Shown: piece after piece, positions 1 through 11,800 of the stretch
Position numbering within the stretch: the stretch's first letter is position 1
Layout: the number at the start of each line of letters is the position of its first letter
Origin: Ulva prolifera
Lineage: Eukaryota > Chlorophyta > Ulvophyceae > Ulvales > Ulvaceae
Length of the DNA stretch: 64,000 nt
Assembly: GCA_023078555.1 (NCBI GenBank)
Contig: CM041204.1
Coordinates: forward strand, 3,812,430 to 3,876,429
Direction of reading: 5' to 3'
Program-made: the position numbers and the translations under genes
The notes under the pieces: model-generated
What the model saw: the letters and a program-made list of their open reading frames with translations, nothing else
Database searches by the model: none
What the model was told of the DNA's origin: nothing

Positions 1-1188
1 ATCTGTTCTCCGACTGGCCTTTACCGTGCGTGCATGGCAAAGGTGATCCAGTACCTAGAACAAGGCCAGGACATTTCACACCGAACTTACTGTGCTATAC
101 CAGTACTATTGAGACAGAACATGACCGGAAGGCTGCCCTAGCTCAGCCGTTGGGCAGTCGAACGGTCTCCACTGCGGTCTTCCTCAGAAGCCGCGGAAGG
201 TCCGACGCCGGGTACACGTTTGTGCTCCTGACTTTTCGCTTGTAAGTGTGGTATGGGTGTCAATGAAATGCCGTCTCAGCCGCCGACGCATGCAAAACAC
301 TATGGGGCTGCGGCCACACACTGGTACTGTCCTCATGGGTTGCTCTGCTGGGCAATCGCCCTGAATGACCTTACTCGCACCTGGTCGACTTTTGCATGCT
401 CTTGCTGAGGACCTGAAGTGTAACTAATCCATGCCCGCAAGAACTTTTCTGCACGGTGCTCGAGCATCGTATAGGATGTCAGCTGGCCATGATCAAGGTG
501 ACAGATGCACATGTTCGGTGGCAGTCCGCTGACCCTGTGGCTTCTACTGCTTTTCTTGGACACGAGGCGCCTGGCTATGCTGCTGTCTCAACCAGCTGAT
601 GATCTGTTCAGATAGCAGTGTTGCCGGTTTGCCACACTCCCTTCTTACAGCGAACACCTTGCGCATCATATCATATGATTCATGTGGCATCTACAAACGC
701 AGAGTACCATCGTGTCTGACCCCCAGACTTTGATTCCTGTGTTCAGTTCCATTCACATCCTCATTTGCCAACGCAACGTGGCATGCCAAATGAAGTCAGG
801 GACCTGTTTCTATTGCACGAGGCTGATGCATTCGGTGTGTCTTATGGCCCGTAGGAAGAACAATCAATTGTCCACACCCCCCGCAGCGGTGCTCGAGGCC
901 TCACAAAGCTCCAAACCTCAACATCTTGGCAAATCTCCACACTGGCAGCTCCATAACTTGATCAGATCCAGATTGTTGCCTTTCCAACCCGGCAGCAGAG
1001 CTACCTCGTATTTAGTAGAGAGCGTGACTACAATCCTGGCCACCCAGAGCATGGTTTTGTACCATCAGCCCATGGCCTGGTGTCTCTGAGCTTCCATCTG
1101 GTTCTGTGATTGCAGCAGGGAGTTGTAGATCTGGCTTGGTGGGCTGCAGCTTCTTGCAGATAGACAGAGCAGTGGAGTGTATTGACTC
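1..1188. other. Intergenic region downstream of the phosphatase gene
   Basis: No reading frame here has recognisable protein features or a convincing splice structure. The stretch lies 3' of the minus-strand phosphatase gene, so its right end probably carries that gene's 3' untranslated region. I see no repeat or RNA gene in it. Confidence 0.5.
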
Positions 1189-4160
1189 TCATGCATCATT
1201 GCAGCATGAAGCGTCGATGTCCCACGTTGGAATGTCTCGGTCGTACGACTCAGGTTTGCACTCAGTGCTGATTTTCTCGAAGATCCCATCCAGGAAATCG
1301 CTCAGGAGACACGTTCCAGTGGGGCAGGCTGTTGAAGACGCTAGCAATTGCCCGTCATATGTCAGTCTGATAGTGAATCGCTGTCCAGGTGAGCCTGGAG
1401 CAGTAGCTGGCTCAGGCCGATGTGATCGCTTCTTCTTCTGCCCTTGTGATCCACGACTTGCACTAGGTCCCCCTCCTGACTCCAGTTCAACCTCCTCATC
1501 ATCTCCCAGATTGTCCTCCCAGAGCTCTATGGCAAGGTGTGAGTTGAATGATGGCAGGGGCAGGTCGTCAAGCGGTGCAAGCAGAGACAGCGGACCCAGC
1601 AGGCTCTCCAGGTCGCCGCTGTACAGTGACATGAGTGCGTGTGTGTCTGCACACAATGCCGAAATCAGTCAACACTGCTGGCTCCAACAGCTCATCTTGT
1701 GTCCACTGCAAGCGTGTGCTATGTGCTGTGTCACTTGTGGTACCCCGGGGTTTAAGGCTCTGCTGGTGAGCACCACTGTGGCTCATGGCAGGACACGCAC
1801 CAGGGCATGCATCTGTTGTGCCGGCTGAGTGCCGGCAGTAACGAGCAGTCGCCTCTGCACTCTCGAGTAAGCCGAAGATCTCATGCAGCATGATGCCGGA
1901 GTGATGCTGCCCTTTGTTGTTTGAAAATCGAGCCTGCACGCACACTTTTCGTCTCCACATGCACTCTGCTGGTCTGATTCCAGGAGTTGTGCCGTGACCG
2001 CAGCACGCACTGGCGTCCTGACCAAGACTGCACAGCCGCATGTGGACGCAGGAGCCTGACAACAACATGATCCCATGAGCAGCTTACACTGCTCTGGAAT
2101 CTGGTCAAATGAGCACAAAAGGTGGTTGATGCTGGACAGCACGACAGAAACTTGCTACACCATCCTCTGGAGTGGCCCAGCTTTGACCTTTACCAGGGCA
2201 CCAAATTGGCTAGCAATTCGTGACATAGCTGCACTCCCCTGGCTCCCAAGCTACAGTGGGCGGATCTTGCACAGGGGTCACTCCAGTTGCTGGTCAATAT
2301 TAACCACAGTCTGCATGCCCACAGACTCGACCTGCCAGGCAATGGGCACACACCTTCAGTGCAAATTCAGCTGCTGGATGCAGTGCCGTCAGAAGGTCAG
2401 TGTTGGTCTTCTGTTCAGCATATTGCATCCCATCAGCATCGTGTGCGACAACGTTCTCCCACACACTCTCTTCCAGCAGCAACCAGTTGAAGTCAGTTGA
2501 ATTACCAGCCAGGCATCCCAAGCACTCCCCTTCAGGTGCAGATCGGATCATCAACCTCTCGCCACCCAACACCTCGCGAATTGCTTCCCTGGCTACCACA
2601 AAGTCAGAAGCTGCAGCTTCCTTCCAGGACTCATCGCTGTACAGTTGCCAAAGCCAGTCACGCCATCCCGCGCAGACCCTGTGCTGTGAGACAGAGTGGA
2701 TTTGCTCACCGCGGACGTTTACACTTGGAATGCTAGGGAAAGCTTCGTCACCGAGCTGCAGACATGCAGCCGCACAGTCCACGGTACCAATCAGCAGGCC
2801 ATCCATGCGGCAGTGGCAGTCCAGGAGGAGGTCTGGCATCCCCATACTTGCTGTCATGATGGCTGCAGCGCTTGCAGCAGTGGCTGAAGCCTCTTCGCCG
2901 GAAAACATTCCAAGAGCAATACCGAGGCCGGTGTCAATGGTGCTGGCCATGGGATGGCAATTGATGTTGATTCGCTCTGTTGGTGCGCGAGCTCGAGGTG
3001 CTGACACGCTGAATCCGTTGGGGGGCTTTGCGGCGGCTGGAGTCACTGACATGCTGTCACTCTCGAGGGGATGTCGATCATCAGCTCCATCATCAGCTCC
3101 ATCGAGGCCAATAGCCGCACCGTAGCGTGAGCGGAACTGTCGGCCCAGGAGAAAGCTCTACATGAGCATGTGAGTTGTGAATGTTCTCATCAAAGTTCAT
3201 GAGAGTAGCCTGGACCCTGTCATGTCACTTATGCAGCTCATTTGCCCACAGCCGAACAGGCTTTCAGCACCAGCCTGTTGGGACTAAGGATACATATAAT
3301 GACTAGCAGCTGTTGCGCTGACATGCCATTTACTTGAACTTGCAATATACCGGAGTTCCAATGCATCTGTTGGAGCAGCAGTCTCGTCGACTGGCAGAGC
3401 TACCTGACATGAGGACATAAACCAATACTCAGGATGATCTTGCCATCGAAATTGTGAGCGGCCGGCGGAAATCCCACTGGGGAAGATGACATGAATGGCA
3501 AGACTCAGAAAAATATCTGCACGTGTTGCAGTGAGGGCATTGTACCTGATACAGCCCATGCATCGTCAAAGCACCAGGCATCAGGTCGGAGCCCCAAGCA
3601 TACGGCCCCTCGTGTGCGAACCAGGTCTCTGGAGTTTTGGCCCCTGCAACGATTCAATCGTCTGATTGACAGCAACATGGTAAGAGTTGGTGCGGACGTT
3701 TCAAAGGCAGATCCGAAACAAATCGCGGATATACTGGCATGGTGGGATGCAACAAGCTCGTATGGCTGAGCTTGTTCCAACTGAAAACTATGCGTGCCGT
3801 GAACCTACTTAGCTTGCAGCTGAACAGCTGCGTGCAGCGTCTGGCACTTCTTCGGCGGAGCGCACCATGATGCGCTAGGATGATGACATGTCGCAGACTC
3901 GACTGATCTCGAGATGAAGCCTGTTTCGAGTAGCTTTCACCAAGACCTATGCTCGACTCCATCAAGACAATGTTGGCCTCGTAGGACAAGACTTTCCGAA
4001 GAGGCACGCTCGAGACATCCAAGTCCTCGATCAAGATTGGCAAAGCGCTGAGAGCGATTGTCACAGCTACAACGCAAACAAGACCAAAGAAACTCTTTCT
4101 CAACCGCGTCTGCAGGCTCTCTGCAGCATGCGGTGTGTGGTCTCGTCGAGGTGAACGCAT
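1189..4160 (-). CDS. Histidine acid phosphatase-family membrane protein, atypical active site
   Basis: Five exons join in phase: 3866-4160, 3546-3643, 2354-3157, 1801-1933 and 1189-1646, giving 595 residues. After a basic N-terminus a hydrophobic stretch (FFGLVCVVAVTIALSALPI) predicts one membrane anchor, placing the rest in the lumen or outside. The family signature RHGxRxP appears as HHGAKTP, split across exons 1 and 2. It is followed by the typical PGALTMHG and LLGRQFRSRYG segments, a later GIMLHEIFGLL helix, and the end signature with SHLAIELWED and CLLSDFLDG. The catalytic HD dyad expected after the YSG turn is replaced: the sequence reads YSGDLESLLGPL. Known members hydrolyse phosphomonoesters (acid phosphatases, lysophosphatidate phosphatase, phosphoxylose phosphatase). 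With Arg to His, Arg to Lys and the HD dyad missing, this copy may be inactive or altered. Family assignment is firm; substrate is unknown. Confidence 0.8.
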
Positions 4161-5895
4161 TCTGATGAGTCTGCGAAAGCCGCAACGAACGCCTCTGCAT
4201 CAGGGGGTCGAAAGCGGGCTGGTGAGGAAACCTGTTCACGCCGGACATATCACAGCCATTGTCGTGGTGAATGACGATGCATTGCTCGGTCTGCATGTGG
4301 CAGGTGAGCGAAGCCCTGTAGCCATATGGCTGTCGGCGCGCCGCGGCATGCAGCTAGCCTTGCTTCAAAATTTTCATCTGCGAACAGCATTTTCATCTTT
4401 GTGACACACGACACAGCATGCTGATTGTGCAAAATCTCTCATGTGTAGGTCGTTTGTGCCAGTGAGCTTGCCAGAGGCTGATGTGAAAGAAGGGACTGTT
4501 GCAAGAGGGCAAGTACACTTGGACACTGTCTCAAGTAGCTGAGAACTCTAGCTCTGAAGTATGAGAGTGTGTTGCATTGGTGAAAACTACCCTAGTAAAT
4601 GTCAATACGTAAATTCGACCCCGCGCCGACATCTAAGCAGAACCAAGATGATGCGATCTGATCACGCGATTTCTGCAAGCCGCCCGGTAACTGCAGCTGG
4701 AGCAGAAAGGCAGGAGCTTTGCATGTAAGAGCGAATGTGGTACCCCAGTGCTTCCTGGGTGTAGTTTTGGTGTAGAGCTGCTGCAACAGTTCGTGCAGCC
4801 CTGTGAGTGCCTGCAAACGTTGATCGAAGTGAATGTGTTCAGGTCAAAAGCTCAGCGCTGAGCAGCTCAGCGCTGGGCAGCAGGGAAGGCGGTCCCTCCA
4901 GTGCAAGATCAAGCCATGCCCCATGTCCTCGTATGCGGGTTCTCTGAATCCGGGGAGTCATGTTCCTCAACCTGAATGATTGATGCACCAGAGCAGCGCC
5001 CGTTACAACATATGTTCATCTTCTCCTGTATGTAGAGGTACGTACCTCTATACGTACATCTATCCATCAATTCCACTGGTTGCGACCTGGCCGCGCCCTG
5101 CCCAAACACAGAGCAAACCCACCGTGGGAACCTGCCATCAGTTTGCTATACGCAGACTACAGGTCCTACAAATACTCACATGTGGAGACCTGTGCAGACT
5201 GGCTGGGGCGTGGCCAATGTTGTCCACAGCAGGCGTTTCACACGTGCATGGCCTCGCATCGTCGAAAGCACGGTTTTAAGGATGTGGCAGCCCTCCAAAA
5301 GCAACTATCTGAGTTGGGAGGCTTGCAAGTGGCCATGCCGTTCCACTGCATCGAAGCAAACACAAGCACCGCATGCCGGAGCCGGCACATGTCCTGGACC
5401 AGTGCTTCCACACCGTTTCTTCAGCTGCTGTCACCGGTGCACAGGGCAAGCATTCCCATCCAACATCGTGCAGATACCGAGCGGCAGCAGCTGGAGCGAC
5501 TCAACCTACATCCTGAGAAATCTGCAACCTGTACGCTCCGCATTCAAATTCCATCTACTGTGTTCCCAACGCCAAACTAAAGCAGTTGGGCTCTCTATTA
5601 TTGTCGATGCAACAGCCCACAGGACATCCAACGTGTCAGCTATGGGTCCCAGAATCCAAACAGTCACATTCACAACGCAGCCTCAGCCGGCCAGGTCCCT
5701 GTGCAGCATCCAGCACCGCCATAAAGTTCCAACACCGTGCCCAGAACAGCTGTCCCCACAGGGTGTATCAGTGGCTCCCAGTGGGTCAGTACCCAAAGTG
5801 CGGTGTCGCATGTAGGCACTGCAAGCTCCACAGTGCCAGCACCGCCTGACGCCTCACCCTCGCGAGCGCAGCAGGAGCAGTACGCCGTGACGCTC
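4161..5895. other. Intergenic region between the phosphatase start and the large gene's end
   Basis: It contains the promoter side of the phosphatase gene (left) and the 3' side of the large minus-strand gene (right). Several open frames exist on both strands, but none shows conserved motifs or matching splice sites, so none is called as a gene. Confidence 0.5.
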
Positions 5896-8800
5896 TCACG
5901 ACGCCGGGTCGGTCGTGGCCAGGTTGAGGCGATCCCGGGACCGCGCCTGCGCGGCCGTGGCCACTGTCGATACCCCCACGTAGTTCTCCTCCGCCTCGAT
6001 CGCGTCAAACGCGGGGCACGCGCGGCTGCAGTCGGTGACGCTGTGGGCGTAGCACAGCCCGCCGCCGCCGTCAACGCCGCTCGCGGCGATCGCGAACGCA
6101 GTCGACACCGGGCGGAAGGCGTCGAGGAGGTTTGGCACGAGGCCGACGCCCGGAGCGTACTTGAACGCCGCAAAGCCAAGCAGAGCCCCGGGGGTGTCGG
6201 TGCAGCCGTCCTGCCTGCAGACACCAGCCCGGATCCTGGATAGACGGTGCTCGACGCTGTGGAGTACACTTTCCCTCGCCCCCCAAGTTGACTACATCAT
6301 CGCTGCTGAGCCTGCCCATTGCATCCGTGATCAATGATATCCACGACTACACGGCATGTGGCCCTGTTCAATCGGAGCTGTCAATGTCCTCGTAGAGTAC
6401 GGCTCATTCAAGCCAGATCTACGGTAATACATAGATCTGCTCATGCCAACTGCCGTATTGAATGCACAGGGGCATCGGGGGTCCGGTGGCAGGGCTTATT
6501 GAAGCATCTCAGCCCAACGCTCATGCACACTCACCTGGCGTGCTGCATCACCCAGTGTGGCAATCCAATGGATCAGCTCAATGGACTCCACATCTGAATC
6601 TGATTTCCAGTTCAGTGGTTATTCATGCAGCCACGCCGGTTGTCTCGGGCGGATGCACAACGCTCCAGCCCACACACCCACAAGCAGTAGAGGAGGTGAG
6701 GAAGGAGGAAAGGGTGCCACACCTCCACGCAATCGGGCTCGAGGTGAAGTTGAGCGCCTGCGGGCTCTGCCGCCACTGCACCAGCGGCCGCATCGGCGCG
6801 GCGACCGTCAGCGCGAGGGAGCGGCCCGGGTGCGCCGCAAGCAGCGCCTCGGTCTGCGCGAGCAGCGCGGGGCTGGACGGCCACGGCAGCCGCACGTCCA
6901 GGTACAGGCCGCTCTGCGTGTTTGCCACGTCCTGCAGGCACGGGGGGACGGCGCTCTAAGCATCATTGGGACGTATACGTAGAGCACCGTCCAGCAGCTC
7001 ATCCGACGTGAGAGGAAGTCAGCGGCACCACAAAACAGCTCGACCAAACATGATGCCTGCCGCTCAGCACTGACGGAGACATGGGCGCGGTGCTGTTGCC
7101 AGTTCTGGAACTCGCAGACGGATTCACACAGAACAAGCGGCCGCTGCCCTATTCGCAGGATATAGGACTGCTCTGTGCGAGCTGGAGCACCTGTGAGACC
7201 TACGGCTGCATGGGATCAGGTCCGGTGTTCAGCTGCACATGCAAATGTGTGGCGAATGTGTGCCTTTAGCATGCATGGGATCAGGTCCGGTGTTCAGCTG
7301 CACATGCGAATGTGTGGCGTTTCAGAAGCACCACAGCGTGCATGACCAGTGGCCGAGTGGGCACCAGGATGCAGCAGCTCGGGCACAGTGTGTACGAAAC
7401 ATTGACCACAGGCTGCGCGCACCGGCACGCCGGCTCGTGTCGCAGACGAGCACGGCCTCTGCAGGACCCCTGCCAGCAGCTGCAGCGGCACGGCCGCCGC
7501 GCACTGGCTCTCCAGCGCCTGGAAGTTCGGGCCGCGGTCCGTCGCGCGCAGCGTGACCGCCACCGTGCCGAGGCGGCTCAGCGCCGCGGTGTTGCAGATG
7601 CAGCTGCACTCGAAGCCGGCCGCGGGTGGGGCGGCGGTGTACGGCGTGAGGCTGCCAGAGACGCTCAGAACGGCCTCGGACTGCGGGGGCGTGCAGGGGA
7701 AGAGTGCGGCAGGGGGCGGCAGGGAGGTGGTGTCGGTACCGGACGGTCCAGTGCGACAGGGCTGTGTGTAGTGCAGCAGTGCCTGCTCACAATAGTCTGC
7801 CGCCTGCATGGTGCACCATGTTGAGAATGGGCGGGGCCCTGGCTGTCATTAGCTGCACATGCATGCTATACACGTCGTAATTGTAACACTTTTTGATAAA
7901 TCCTGGGTTGCCATCACAGCTGGGTCCTCTGGGGTTCAGAGTGGCCGATCCTCACGTGACCCAGCGCATAGACAGCTGTTGATTCCTGCACATCTGTACA
8001 TGTGTTGCGGGCACAGTGCAGGTGGGGGAGGCCAGGCCGATTCGGTGGATGTAGAACGCACTGTCGTGTCAGTGGGTGGTGCCGTGTAGCAGCGCTCGTT
8101 TGTCTCGGGGAAGGGCAGACTCCCGGTGTCCACAAGCGCATCGAATTCGTTCCTCGAACTGTTGCTGAGCACCTGATTGTTCGCCACGACCGCCCAGTCG
8201 ATCTCGGCTGGCTCGTCAGTCTTCACGAGCATGTCGAGGCTGACCTGCGCTCCAGCACGGCCACGTGAACGGTGGGTGCGTGGACACATCAGAACAGAAA
8301 TGTACTGGCATGCACCGTATGAAATACAGACTCTACCACAAAGCGATCAATCTGGCAGCCTACAATACCTGCTGAGCGCTGAGGCGGATGCCGGTTCAGC
8401 ACACGATGTATTTGTTACACCCACAAGGGCATCAACAGTAGCACCTGGTGCTAAGCAGATGCAGGGCGCTACGTGAACAGCAGCCCATGCACCGCCATCA
8501 GGCACATGGCAGAGACGGTAGTAGATTCCAGGGCAACCGGGCAAACATGGCATGATCGTTGCCACGTCGCTGGAAGCACGCCAGCGGCGGGCCATCCCTT
8601 AGCAGCCTCTTGTCAGTTGTTGGGGCTCTGGCCCACATGGAACGTCGCAACCTCTCAATACCGGTGCACCAGAGTGTGAACCAAGCATGGAAGCATCCGG
8701 CAATCTGTCAGCAAACCCGGCGTGCCAGTTCTCATGTGACTGCTGTGGCGCACAGCGACCTCCTCCCCGACACCGGTCACGCACCGCTGGCCCCAGCAGC

Positions 8801-11800
8801 ACATGCTGGGACCACCACCACAATTGTTGAGCCACGGCAGCGTCACAGCAGCCCGGCGCACCTCCAGAGTCATGGAGGCCACGACCACAGCCGCAGCTTG
8901 CTCCAGGCGCCGGACGTCGGTGAACGACGGGGGCAGGAAGTCCGGGATGATGACGTCGGTGACGACCGAGATGTTGCAGCCCCCGGGCGCGAAGAAGAGG
9001 TGCAGGCTGGTGCCGGGGCGCAGGCCGGAGAGGAAGCCATGCACGGTCGTCTGCTGCGCCACGTACGACAGGGCTGGCTTTGTGGCAACCACTGCGCCGG
9101 GGAGGATCTCTGCACACATGTCCCCACACCGCTTCTCTTGTGTGTGTACGATGCAGCTCTCTCCCAACGACGCAGATGCGGCTTGTGTGCGTCCTCTGCG
9201 TTGGAACGCCACGCGAATCTCACAATTCAAGACATTTTCGATTGGCACTGAGCTCTGCTTTGATGATGCGAGGCTTCATCCTGGTTCCTCGGGTCGTGCG
9301 GTAGGTCCCGCAGCTCCCGCGGTGCCGCATTCGGACGATTTTCCACTGCCCTCAAAGCACCGCACTCGGAATTGGCAGGCAAAGCATGTGCATTCAAACC
9401 ACAACAATGCCACTTTCAGTGGCAGTCATTGAGAGCCGCTGGTGGCCACCCCACGGTGCTCTGTGAGCAGGGGCGTGCCTGTGCTGTTGAGCGTGCCGCT
9501 GCGGCTCCAGCACCACTTGACGCGCTGCCGGGGGCTCGTCGACACGAGCGCCTCTCCCGCCTCGGCCAGCGTCAGGTTCTTTGCGAGCATCTCTGATGCC
9601 TCGATTGCCGCCCAGTTGGTCGCCTTCTCGAATGGGCGGGCGAGGCGCAGCAGAGCAAGAACGGTGACGCCGCCGTCGTCATCATGCGCCATGCCGGCCG
9701 CTGGCTCGCGGCCTTGCTCATCGACAAAGTAGAGCTCTGGCTCGTACGGGACCGCAGGGCAACCAAGGTCCATCTGCAGGGGATTCCACGGTGTGATCAA
9801 TGTGCTTGGGGACGATCTGCTGTGGCAGGGGCGGAGGGACGAACGACGTGGCTGATTAGCCGGTGGCAACTCAAGAAAGCATCCCAGGAACGGAAGCTCC
9901 CAGGAACAGGTCTGTGGAGCGAATTGAACATTGCTGATGTGTGACAGACTCAGCACGGACAGTGCGATGCCGCTGCCTCAAGCACTGGCCTGTTAGGATC
10001 ACGTTATGCTGTTAGGCACCACCAGCACATAGCTTGGACTGTCAAACATGGTATGGCAGCTGTCACATTACTACTGGACACAGGGACAAAGCCACCATCA
10101 TTCTGCGCCCGTACAATGCCCGAGTAAAGCTGCACGTCCGCCATTGTCTGAACATCGCCGGCTCTTGCAGCTGCACGCCCCCAAACACCAGCTGGTTTTT
10201 CCATACAGGACTACAACCAGTGCAGAACACCGGACATCATGCCTCACACATATCGCACAGCCCCAACAACACGTACACCACAGGCACAGCTTTGACAAGG
10301 AGGCAGCGCACAATCGCGTACGGCAGGAAGTTATACTGCTGGTTCCCTGCATCTGCGGCGTCGTACTCCATGCTGTTGCGCGCCAGCATCGAGCCGTAGT
10401 ACGGGTTGATGAAGTGCACGGAGTCCTGCTGCTGGCGCCAGGTGAACAGCGTCACAGCGACGGCCGCGCGCCGCGCGTGCAGCGCTGCCGTCGCGAGCGC
10501 GACGCGGTACACCGCGCCCTGCAGCCCGCTCGCGTCCTCCAGCAGCTCCGCCTCGGCGTAGTGTGTCGTGTAGAGCGCGCTGCCGTCGGCGGCGGTCTGC
10601 TCGAGCCGGCCAGTCGCCGGCGCGGCCTTCTGGTACGTGCCCGCGAGGCCTGCAGGTCGCACCATGTGGTGACAGGGCGGCCCTCTCACCCGTGCCTTGT
10701 GTAGCTTGCCTCGTGATCATTCACTGGCGCTGCATTGTTGGGAAATTGACACTCACACACGGGAAACACTGGGTCCATTGTCCCCTTCAAAAGCAGAGCA
10801 ACACGCCTCTGCACATGACCTGAGATTCCTGTCCCAAGTACACAAAGGCCGGCGTCGGCGAACCAAGTGGGCACCGTGCAAGATCGACCAGAAATGCCGA
10901 ACCTGATTTTGGCAGGCCCGATCTTCAGGCGATAAATGGGTAGCCAGCACAAGGGATCCAGTCAGAAGCACACCGCCCGCGTCAGTGAAAGCCTCATACG
11001 CCACCTTCTTCGGCCACACCTCATGCATGAACATCACCTCCCCGGGGTCGGCGAGCGGCACGGCCGCGTCCGCGGCGCCGGCGGGGGCGTCCTCCAGCAT
11101 CAGCAGCTCCACGAAGGCCTGCGTGTTGCCAGGCCAGAAGCGGCTGGGCGTGCGGTCAAACGTCGCGTTGTTGCGCGTGGTCACGAGGATGTCGACAGAG
11201 TCGGTGCGCGTCACCACCTCGACTCCGACCACAAACGCGGTGTTCCCCAGCACAGCGTTCTGCACCACACAGGCATGCAGCCAATCAGGCTGTGTGGGAG
11301 GTGCTGAGGGTCATCACGCCAACACCCAGCGCACATGCGTCTGCTGGCTTGAGCGCTTGGAGGCAGAGGACAGCCTGCTCAATTGATTGCACAAACAAAC
11401 CAGCAAGGTATTGACTGCAGGCCAAGGATGATAGAGCACTTTTTGCACGCGATCGGGTTCAAGACAGAACGTGCTGAATGCAATATCAACCTGGCAAGAT
11501 GAGCGAGCGTGGTACGTCAGCATGTACACAAGCCTCTATCGCAGCAGTAGCGGCCCGCACCATGAACATCCGCCAGTCCCGTGCCTCGTCCGGGCGCATG
11601 AACGCCCGGAATAAATCCGCGCCGCCCGCCCCCGGCACAACCGCCCGGAACTCCGCCTCCGTCAGCGGCGCACTCCCATCGAAACGCGCCAGCTGCGGCA
11701 CCACCTCCCCGGCCCCGAGCCCACCCGTCCCCACGCAGTCCACCCCCGGGTACATCACATCCGACACGTTGCTGCGCAGGTAGATGAGCTTCGGGTCAAC

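Noticed and set aside
5080-5815. Two overlapping plus-strand open frames of 166 and 211 codons.
   Set aside because: No recognisable motif, biased only by local base composition, and they run into the antisense side of the large gene.
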